Part shown: in pieces, positions 1 through 5,738 of the stretch
Layout: each line of letters starts with the position of its first letter
Numbering within the stretch: position 1 is the first letter of the stretch
Assembly (NCBI GenBank): GCA_964492545.1
Contig: CAZBKO010000088.1
Location: 1-9,842 of the forward strand
Source: RGIG1934 sp964492545
GTDB lineage: Bacteria > Bacillota > Clostridia > Lachnospirales > Lachnospiraceae
DNA length: 9,842 nt
Direction: 5' to 3'
Notes under the pieces: model-generated
What the model was told of the DNA's origin: nothing
Databases searched by the model: none
What the model saw: the letters and a program-made list of their open reading frames with translations, nothing else
Program-made: the position numbers and the translations under genes

Positions 1-58
1 TTGTACAGGTAAATCCACGAAACTACAATTGTGAGGTCACTTCATATTATCTTATATG

Positions 59-1333
59 TTAATTATATTGATAAACTACTTTGCCTGACAAAATAGTATA
101 CATAACTCTTCCTTTTACCTTCTTACCATTGAATGGTGTATTCTTACCCTTAGATGCAAATGTGTTAACATCAATAGCATATGTTGCTTCCGGATCTACC
201 AAAACAATATCTGCTTCCTTTCCCTCTAGTAGAGTTCCTCTATCGATGCCTGTAATTCTGGCAGGATTATAGCTCATCTTCTCTGCCATCTGCATAAATG
301 TTAAATATCCCTTGTCGACCAATTCTGTTATGGCAAGTGCGACACTCGTCTCAATTCCAACAATGCCAAATGGTGAAGCGATAATTCCCTTCTTCTCTTC
401 CTCACTATGTGGTGCATGATCGGTGGAAATTACATCCATCACATCATTCTTAAGTCCCTCAATAAGCGCCTTAACATCCTCCCTGGTTCTAAGTGGCGGA
501 TTCATCTTATAGTTAGCATCATTAATATCTATATCATCCTCTGATAGTGTAAAATGATGAGGACACACCTCTCCCGTTACTGAAATTCCAGCCTTCTTAG
601 CTTCCTCTATCATCTTCACTGCACCAGCTGTCGAACAATGACATAAATGCAGTTTTGCTCCAGTCTCTCCAGCAAGAATAATATCTCTGGCAGTTATGAT
701 ATCCTCTACACTATTGCTAATACCAGGAATATTGTTCTCCTTAGACACTCTTCCCTCATTAATTACGCCACCATTCACAAGAGCCTTGTCCTCGCAATGA
801 GCCATAACCGTAATATCATACTTAGCTGCATTCTCCATAGCCTGCTTATATATTAAGGTGTCCATTACTGATTTGCCATCTTCACTGATTGCCACTATAC
901 CTGCCTTCTTAAGTGCCTCAAGATCAGTAAGAACCTTTCCTTCCTGACCAATAGTCACAGCCGCTACCGGGCTGACATTAGCATATCCGGCTTCCTTAGC
1001 CTTATTAATAATCTCTGTTACAATCTCCACATTATCTGTTACAGGCTTGGTGTTGGGCATTGCAAACACAGTCGTAACTCCACCTGCTGCCGCCGCTTTC
1101 GTTCCGGTAGCAACTGTTTCTTTGTATTCAAATCCCGGATCTCTCAAATGTACATGGAGATCAATAAGTCCAGGCATTGCAATCATTCCATCAGCCTCGA
1201 TTACATTATCAGCTTCGTCTGTAATATTCTCAGCTCTCTTGGTAATAATATTATCCTGTATGAGAATATCCTCAATTCTATCCGAATGTGTTGAAGGTTC
1301 GATAACCCTCGCTCCTCTAATTAAAGTAGTCAT
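59..1333 (-). CDS. pyrC: Dihydroorotase, class I (PyrC)
   Basis: Cytosolic zinc amidohydrolase of de novo pyrimidine synthesis, interconverting N-carbamoyl-L-aspartate and dihydroorotate. With the start used here the protein is 424 residues, the usual size for Bacillus-type (class I) dihydroorotases. The metal and catalytic residues are all visible: the HxH pair in DLHVHLRDPG (His60, His62), Asp152 in SEDGKS, His179 in MAHCED, His232 in LHLCHCSTAG and the catalytic Asp305 in STDHAPHS. I chose ATG 1333 because GGAG sits six bases before it. An in-frame ATG at 1345 adds four residues (MEIC), has an AAGGA upstream and cannot be excluded. The gene follows the Nudix-like gene by 27 bases and is probably in its transcript. 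No terminator is seen in the 58 bases downstream. The enzyme looks intact, and identification is firm. Confidence 0.96.
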   Translation of the reverse strand: MTTLIRGARVIEPSTHSDRIEDILIQDNIITKRAENITDEADNVIEADGMIAMPGLIDLHVHLRDPGFEYKETVATGTKAAAAGGVTTVFAMPNTKPVTDNVEIVTEIINKAKEAGYANVSPVAAVTIGQEGKVLTDLEALKKAGIVAISEDGKSVMDTLIYKQAMENAAKYDITVMAHCEDKALVNGGVINEGRVSKENNIPGISNSVEDIITARDIILAGETGAKLHLCHCSTAGAVKMIEEAKKAGISVTGEVCPHHFTLSEDDIDINDANYKMNPPLRTREDVKALIEGLKNDVMDVISTDHAPHSEEEKKGIIASPFGIVGIETSVALAITELVDKGYLTFMQMAEKMSYNPARITGIDRGTLLEGKEADIVLVDPEATYAIDVNTFASKGKNTPFNGKKVKGRVMYTILSGKVVYQYN

Positions 1334-1360
1334 ACATATCTCCATTCATATTCCTTGATA

Positions 1361-1762
1361 TTAATCTAATTCCAATACTCTATTGATATCTTCCAATATC
1401 ATATCATTATCAATGTATTCGTGGAACTCTTCAGGATGTATCCATACATACTCAAGCAAATCCTCCGACATCATTACAATATCTTCATCAGTGTCACACA
1501 AATAAGCAATTCCCAGAAATTGTGTCTCGCCTACCACATAGCTCCATGTATATAAAATCTTCGTGAGATGAACATCAAGGCCCGTCTTATCCTTGATTGA
1601 ATCCATTACAGTATTCTCAGGACTATTTCCAAAGCTTACCTCATCATCTACAAATTCCCACTTATAAGGTTCCGTTATATTATCATCATACCATTTCTTA
1701 ATTAGTAAATATTCTCCGTCATGATGAACTATACCCTTAACCTTAATCTTAAATTCAGCCAT
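1361..1762 (-). CDS. Nudix-fold protein with degenerate Nudix box
   Basis: A 133-residue protein with the Nudix layout: strand-rich N-terminus (KIKVKGIVHHDGEYLLIKK), a TGLDV segment ending the Nudix helix, and an EYVWIHPEEF segment typical of the C-terminal part. The Nudix box G-x5-E-x7-REUxEExGU should lie at about residues 40-62. There the conserved G, E, R, E, E and E read D40, N46, D54, S55, D58 and K59, and only G61-L62 survive. Hydrolysis of a nucleoside diphosphate-X substrate is therefore doubtful, and a binding or regulatory role is more likely (inference). Start: ATG 1762 has GGAG at 1769-1772. The frame stays open upstream to an ATG at 1834, but that extension runs through hairpin-forming sequence and looks unlike Nudix protein. 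The position 27 bases before pyrC suggests co-transcription. The fold call is fairly sure, the function unknown. Confidence 0.82.
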   Translation of the reverse strand: MAEFKIKVKGIVHHDGEYLLIKKWYDDNITEPYKWEFVDDEVSFGNSPENTVMDSIKDKTGLDVHLTKILYTWSYVVGETQFLGIAYLCDTDEDIVMMSEDLLEYVWIHPEEFHEYIDNDMILEDINRVLELD

Positions 1763-1768
1763 AATAAT

Positions 1769-1902
1769 CTCCATTCCGGAGCATTTTGCGATGGGGCAAA
1801 GCGAAACCTGCGTAGATGATTTCTCTTCTGCCATGAATACTATTTGTGATGCTCCTGCACAAATAGCTGTGTGAAAATAATGTTGCCCGACTTATTTTCA
1901 CA
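1769..1902 (-). promoter_or_regulatory. Structured leader: two perfect hairpins with loop-complementary segments before the Nudix/pyrC start
   Basis: Read on the minus strand, hairpin A has 11-bp perfect arms (1892-1902 with 1870-1880) and an 11-nt loop. Three bases later hairpin B has 9-bp perfect arms (1858-1866 with 1840-1848) and a 9-nt loop. Loop A contains GGGCAA, complementary to TTGCCC at 1794-1799. Loop B contains GGAGCAT, complementary to ATGCTCC at 1778-1784. The CTCC of that last segment could instead pair with the ribosome binding site GGAG (1769-1772) across five bases. A weaker 5-bp hairpin uses 1785-1789 and 1796-1800. Neither large hairpin has a U-tract, so they are not classical terminators. 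This could be a cis-acting RNA, or a dispersed palindromic repeat that landed here. The pairings are seen in the sequence; the function is inferred. Confidence 0.5.
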
Positions 1903-1925
1903 ATATCTCTATTCAACCATAACGG

Positions 1926-2378
1926 TTACTGATTATTGAAACTTTCTAACAAACTCTTATCAATAATTATTCTATTGTCCATCGTCTTCATAATATCAGT
2001 TATACTAACTCTGGAATTAACTATATTAGATGAAAAATCATATATCTTATTAGAGCCAAATGCTAATACCATCGGTTCAAGCGGGCTGGCATTTTCCTTA
2101 ATTACAAGCCCCTTTTCTCCATTACTCATCTCAACACATGCTCCTGGTGGCATTATATTAATGCTTTCCATCAAACCATATACAACCTTAGTATCATAGT
2201 AATCCTCTTCATCAAGCATCGTTCTTATAGCCGACAATTCAGATAGTGGACTTTCATCCATCTTCATTGCAGTCATGGCATCATAAGCATCTGCAACAAG
2301 AAGCACCTTTGTTCCGGGATACAGCTTCTTCTCTCTTCCATCATATCCGCTGCCTATTCCGTATATTTCCTTCTGAGA
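1926..2378 (-). pseudogene. C-terminal remnant of the HD-GYP-like gene (GYP half and tail)
   Basis: This 150-residue open stretch follows the amber codon in the same frame and carries GIGSGYDG and VADAYDAM, then a tail of no recognised domain. The first usable start is GTG at 2306, which would begin inside the conserved VLLVADAYDAM segment and lacks a convincing ribosome binding site (CCCGGAACAAAG before it). Independent translation is therefore unlikely. It would appear in protein only by readthrough of TAG or if the stop is a sequence error. Its coding quality looks intact: no further stops and no frameshift, which points to a recent or artefactual interruption. Confidence 0.6.
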
Positions 2379-3020
2379 CTAAGATATAATTCGCTTGGCC
2401 CCAGGTGAAAGATTAATGAAATCACTGAGCAGCGCATATCCTGATGCAATTCCTCTCTTAATCTCATCCTTCTCATCATCAGTAGGTTCATGCTTACCGG
2501 CAAGGCCATAAGCTATGTTAAGCTTGCCAATATCATGTAAAAGTGCTGCCATAACAACATCCAGCTGAGTCATAAAGTCCAAATTAAGTCTGTGTGCTAT
2601 TAGCGCACATAATATTGCAACGTTCAGCGAATGCTTATACACATAATCCTCTGAGCTTCTTAGATTCTGTGTAAATGTTATCTTCTTAAACAGCTTGCCA
2701 TAATTCTTAATAATCATATTAGCCATATTAATTAGATTCTTAGGTTCATTATGCTGAATAAGTGCCTGCATATCATCCTTAATAGCAAAAACCGCTATTG
2801 TCTGAAATCTTTCAAACTCTATATCATCCTCAGTCATAGGTGGCACAGGTTCTGCCGGTTCCAATACATAGATACCTATCAGATTAAAATTAGCAATACT
2901 CTTAATGCCCTGCTCCGAAAGCTTAGTGTCACGATCATACAATAATACACCCTTCTTATTATATATCGGCTTGGCCAGACGCATCCCCGTTTTCAAGTCT
3001 TCTGTTTTTACAAATAGCAT
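2379..3020 (-). CDS. N-terminal fragment of the HD-GYP-like protein, up to the amber codon
   Basis: This is the part that would be translated if TAG 2379-2381 terminates: 213 residues holding the DUF3391-like region (motif EDLKTGMRLAKPIY, residues 7-20) and the HD core (His130, His162, Asp163, Lys166). ATG 3020 is preceded by AGAGG at seven bases. The fragment ends just before the GYP half, so the fold would be incomplete. It could be an inert remnant or a truncated binding protein; nothing in the sequence decides between these. Confidence 0.6.
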   Translation of the reverse strand: MLFVKTEDLKTGMRLAKPIYNKKGVLLYDRDTKLSEQGIKSIANFNLIGIYVLEPAEPVPPMTEDDIEFERFQTIAVFAIKDDMQALIQHNEPKNLINMANMIIKNYGKLFKKITFTQNLRSSEDYVYKHSLNVAILCALIAHRLNLDFMTQLDVVMAALLHDIGKLNIAYGLAGKHEPTDDEKDEIKRGIASGYALLSDFINLSPGAKRIIS

Positions 3021-3057
3021 GTCCGCACCTCTCTAAATACATAGTTTTATACTTTAT

Positions 3058-3086
3058 ATAATAACACTAAACGTTGATTATATCAA
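3058..3086 (-). promoter_or_regulatory. Sigma-70-type promoter of the HD-GYP-like gene
   Basis: TTGATA (3081-3086) and TATTAT (3058-3063) match the -35 and -10 consensus at 5 of 6 bases each, with a 17-base spacer. They lie 37 bases before ATG 3020. A short palindrome, TTGATtatATCAA (3074-3086), overlaps the -35 box and might be an operator; that part is weak. Confidence 0.6.
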
Positions 3087-3146
3087 TTTAAATATATTAT
3101 ATCTCTTTGTTACATTTTGTCAATATATATTTATTTTTTATATACA

Positions 3147-3175
3147 TTGACTTTGTGCATTGAATGTGTTAATAT
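3147..3175 (+). promoter_or_regulatory. Probable promoter of the Big_2 protein gene
   Basis: TTGACT (3147-3152, 5 of 6) and TAATAT (3170-3175, 4 of 6) are 17 bases apart, in a very AT-rich divergent intergenic region. A second, weaker pair, TTGAAT (3160-3165) with TATATA (3184-3189), is possible. Transcription would start near 3182 and give a leader of about 65 bases. Confidence 0.45.
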
Positions 3176-3213
3176 TCTTTTAGTATATATCGTTGTGCTG
3201 TATTATTTCAAGG

Positions 3214-3234
3214 GAAAGAATTAACAATTCTTTC
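3214..3234 (+). promoter_or_regulatory. Leader hairpin just before the Big_2 gene RBS
   Basis: GAAAGAATT, loop AAC, AATTCTTTC: a perfect 9-bp stem with a 3-base loop, ending four bases before the ribosome binding site AGGAG (3239-3243). It is too AT-rich and too early to be a terminator. It might affect translation or message stability; this is inference. Confidence 0.45.
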
Positions 3235-3249
3235 AGATAGGAGTCTTTT

Positions 3250-4023
3250 ATGATAATACGAATCAGAAATTGTATAATTTCATCTTTTTTGTGTTTTGCA
3301 ATTATATTTTCCAATGCAGGCACAACCTACGCCTCATCAGGCTATTTCAGTTTCATTCTGCTATCAGACTATTCACAGATTATGGACATTGGTGACTCAT
3401 TTTACCTTATAGCAGTTCCTTCAACATGCAAGCGTGTAAGCTTTAAGAGCAGTAATTCATCGGTTGCATCAGTCAACACATACGGCAGAATAACTGCCAA
3501 GAAATCAGGCTCAGCAACCATAACTGCCAAGATTTCCGGAGCTGAGGCCAGTTGTAGAGTTACTGTTAAGAAGACAGTAATTACCATCAGTAGGACAACT
3601 GCCTCATTAGAGAACGGTGATACGCTTCGTCTGACAGCCAGAACATCTAATGGTTCCTCCATCAAATGGAAGGTCAACAAGAAGAGCATTGCAACCATCA
3701 GTGAAAACGGTACGGTTACCGCTCATAAGCCTGGTGTTGCAACAATAACAGCAACAGCTGACAAGACCACTGTTACATGCAGAATAACCGTGCGTAAGCC
3801 TACAATACGACTTAATAAGACCCGGATTACACTTAACCCGGGTCAGTCATTTAAATTTTCTGCAATTGTTTCTTCCGGTATAGTTCCTACCTGGAAATCC
3901 AGCAGGAAAAGCATTGCCATAATAGATGATAACGGTTGGCTCTATGCTATCAAGTCCGGAACCACCATCATAACAGCCAAAGTTGATGGTGTTTCGAAGA
4001 CTTGCATTGTAACAGTACGTTAG
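3250..4023 (+). CDS. Secreted protein of three Big_2 (bacterial Ig-like) domains
   Basis: A 257-residue protein beginning with a signal peptide: charged MIIRIRN, a hydrophobic core CIISSFLCFAIIF, and likely cleavage after TYA (residue 27). The mature part is three Big_2 domains, about residues 36-108, 110-183 and 185-257. Each has the pattern ...S-IA-I...G-T--A...G-A-ITA followed by C-(R/I)-(V/I)TV. The Cys near each domain end (102, 177, 252) recurs every 75 residues exactly, which shows the tandem origin. No LPXTG, lipobox, SLH or transmembrane anchor is visible, so it is probably released or bound non-covalently. Big_2 domains usually support adhesion or display other domains; here nothing else is attached, so no enzymatic role is assigned. 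ATG 3250 has AGGAG six bases before it. The gene is monocistronic, divergent from the HD-GYP-like gene and convergent with ptsI, with a 35-base gap at its end. Confidence 0.85.
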   Translation: MIIRIRNCIISSFLCFAIIFSNAGTTYASSGYFSFILLSDYSQIMDIGDSFYLIAVPSTCKRVSFKSSNSSVASVNTYGRITAKKSGSATITAKISGAEASCRVTVKKTVITISRTTASLENGDTLRLTARTSNGSSIKWKVNKKSIATISENGTVTAHKPGVATITATADKTTVTCRITVRKPTIRLNKTRITLNPGQSFKFSAIVSSGIVPTWKSSRKSIAIIDDNGWLYAIKSGTTIITAKVDGVSKTCIVTVR

Positions 4024-4058
4024 CTAATTAATTATTATCTCAGCACAATGATATATAC

Positions 4059-5681
4059 TTATTTTGACAGATCAACTTTTCTAATGGCATCTCTCACACC
4101 TAATATAAATGTAGGTGATACAGAGAGCTCATCAATGCCCATTCTTAAGAATGTTTCTGTAAGAGTTGTATCTGATGCAAGTTCTCCGCATATACCCACG
4201 AAGCATCCTTCTTTATGACCATTTTCAGCAACCATCCTGATCATTCTAAGAACAGCCTCGTGGTGAGAATCATATATGTTATCAAGTTTTGGATTCTGTC
4301 TGTCAATAGCAAGAGTATACTGTGTCAGGTCATTTGTACCAATGCTGAAGAAATCAACTTCCTTTGCAAGAAGATCACTAATCATAACAGCAGCAGGCGT
4401 CTCTATCATTATTCCAAGCTCAACCTCACCATATTGTACACCTGAAGCCGTAAGCTCATCCTTTACTTCGTTTACAATTTTTTTAATCTGTTTTACTTCA
4501 TTTACAGATATAATCATAGGAAACATAATGGAAATATTTCCGTATGCGCTGGCTCTATATAGTGCCCTTAACTGAGTCTTGAATATTTCAACCCTGTCTA
4601 AGCATATTCTTATTGCTCTGTATCCCATAGCAGGATTGTCCTCATGTTCCATATTGAAATAATCAACCTGCTTGTCCGCTCCGATATCAAGAGTTCTGAT
4701 AATAACTCTTTTTCCAGCCATATTTCTGGCAACAGTTTTATATGCATTGAACTGCTCTTCTTCCGTAGGATATGTGCTATTTTCAAGATATAGGAATTCA
4801 CTTCTAAACAATCCGATTCCCGCTGCATCATTTTGAAGTGCGTTCATAACATCACCTACACCACCAATATTGGCAAACAGCATTATTTCCTTTCCGTCAA
4901 TAGTCTTGTTAGGCTTACCCTTAAGTTCAAGCAGCAATTGTTTTTTCTTTATATCTTCATTTTGAACTGCTTTATAATGCTCAATAGTATCTTCATCCGG
5001 CTCAATAATAATCATACCTTCATATCCATCTATAATTGCCATTTTACCATCCACATCATCTGGATAATTAATACCTATAAGTGCCGGAATGTTCATTGTT
5101 CTTGCAAGAATAGCCGTATGTGAATTAGTAGAGCCTCCCTTTGTTGCAAATGCTAAAACCTTGCTTTTATCAAGCTGAACTGTTTCACTTGGTGCCAAGT
5201 CCTTTGCCGCAATAATTACCGGTTCATCACTGGACATTTGTCCATTGTTCTTTCCCTGTAAAATATCAATTATTCTATTTGATACATCCTTAACATCAGC
5301 TGCTCTTTCCTTCATATAGTCATCATCCATGGATGCAAACATTTCAGAGAAATTATCACTTGTACACGCAACTGCATATTCCGCATTAACTTTTTCTGTT
5401 GTAATTATATGTGTTATTGATTCAATATAATCTAAATCCTCAAGCATCATCTGATGTACTTCAAATATTGCTGCGCTTGCCTCACCAACTTCCTTTACAG
5501 CCTTATCATATAATCCTGCAAGCTGCTCATTAGCAGTATTCTTTGCCATCTCAAATCTCTCAACTTCAGCCTCAAAGTTATCAACATGTTTTCTTACAAC
5601 CTGACTGTCATCCTTGCTATACACCATAACTCGTCCGATTGCAATTCCACCAAATACACTTTTTCCCATAATTTTATTCAT
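4059..5681 (-). CDS. ptsI: PTS enzyme I, phosphoenolpyruvate-protein phosphotransferase
   Basis: Cytosolic first enzyme of the phosphotransferase system: it takes phosphate from PEP and passes it to HPr, which feeds all PTS sugar permeases. Length 540 is slightly short of the usual 570-575. Visible in order: the N-terminal HPr-binding helical domain, the phosphorylated His188 in GGSTNSHTAILAR, the PEP-binding barrel with GLFRSEFLYL (290-299), IETPAAV (427-433), SIGTNDLTQY (447-456), and the catalytic Cys498 in GICGELASD. All key residues are present. ATG 5681 has GGAG six bases before it. The gene is 57 bases after fruA and is the last of the fructose operon, so EI supply is probably tied to fructose induction. 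ptsH, its common partner, is not adjacent or elsewhere in this window. No GC-rich terminator is visible in the 35 bases after the stop. Confidence 0.97.
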   Translation of the reverse strand: MNKIMGKSVFGGIAIGRVMVYSKDDSQVVRKHVDNFEAEVERFEMAKNTANEQLAGLYDKAVKEVGEASAAIFEVHQMMLEDLDYIESITHIITTEKVNAEYAVACTSDNFSEMFASMDDDYMKERAADVKDVSNRIIDILQGKNNGQMSSDEPVIIAAKDLAPSETVQLDKSKVLAFATKGGSTNSHTAILARTMNIPALIGINYPDDVDGKMAIIDGYEGMIIIEPDEDTIEHYKAVQNEDIKKKQLLLELKGKPNKTIDGKEIMLFANIGGVGDVMNALQNDAAGIGLFRSEFLYLENSTYPTEEEQFNAYKTVARNMAGKRVIIRTLDIGADKQVDYFNMEHEDNPAMGYRAIRICLDRVEIFKTQLRALYRASAYGNISIMFPMIISVNEVKQIKKIVNEVKDELTASGVQYGEVELGIMIETPAAVMISDLLAKEVDFFSIGTNDLTQYTLAIDRQNPKLDNIYDSHHEAVLRMIRMVAENGHKEGCFVGICGELASDTTLTETFLRMGIDELSVSPTFILGVRDAIRKVDLSK

Positions 5682-5697
5682 AATGTTCTCCGTTCCC

Positions 5698-5724
5698 GGA
5701 ACACCAACTATACTTTGATGTTCC
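5698..5724 (-). promoter_or_regulatory. Intercistronic hairpin between fruA and ptsI
   Basis: Read on the minus strand, GGAACATCAA, loop AGTATAG, TTGGTGTTCC forms ten pairs, one of them G-U. It ends seven bases before the ptsI ribosome binding site GGAG (5688-5691). It lacks a U-tract. A role in setting EI output relative to FruA, by processing or stabilising the message, is an inference. Confidence 0.5.
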
Positions 5725-5738
5725 TGTATAAATAATGT

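Larger units (their letters stand above)
1926..3020 (-). pseudogene. HD-GYP-like phosphodiesterase-family gene interrupted by an in-frame amber codon
   Basis: Without one TAG codon at 2379-2381 this is a single open frame of 364 residues. The frame is identical on both sides: residues AKRIIS, the stop, then SQKEIYGIGSGYDG and on into LLVADAYDAMTAM, a hallmark of the HD-GYP C-terminal half. Layout: a DUF3391-like N-terminal part (about 1-55), a linker, the HD core with His130 and His162-Asp163 in LHDIGK, then the GYP half and a C-terminal tail of about 90 residues. Family members hydrolyse cyclic di-GMP in the cytosol. Here the later ligands look lost: the His of the usual Hp..G motif aligns with Gly190, and the HHE motif aligns near QKE/KEI (residues 216-219). 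It has a good RBS (AGAGG) and a promoter. TAG could derive from CAG (Gln) by a single base change, or be a sequencing error. Pseudogene status is likely, not proven. Confidence 0.72.

Noticed and set aside
1..58. Start of another gene downstream of pyrC
   Set aside because: On the minus strand, the possible starts in this stretch soon reach stops, and the sequence is too short to judge; I see nothing reportable.
1763..1834. Upstream in-frame ATG (1834) as the Nudix protein start
   Set aside because: ATG 1762 has GGAG at good spacing and starts at the expected Nudix N-terminus; the extension passes through structured sequence.
1870..1902. Perfect hairpin as a rho-independent terminator after the HD-GYP-like gene
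   Set aside because: The stem is AT-rich and no T-run follows on either strand; the loop complementarity suggests something else.
4024..4058. Bidirectional terminator between the convergent Big_2 and ptsI genes
   Set aside because: The 35 bases contain no GC-rich stem with a T-run; only short AT palindromes are seen.
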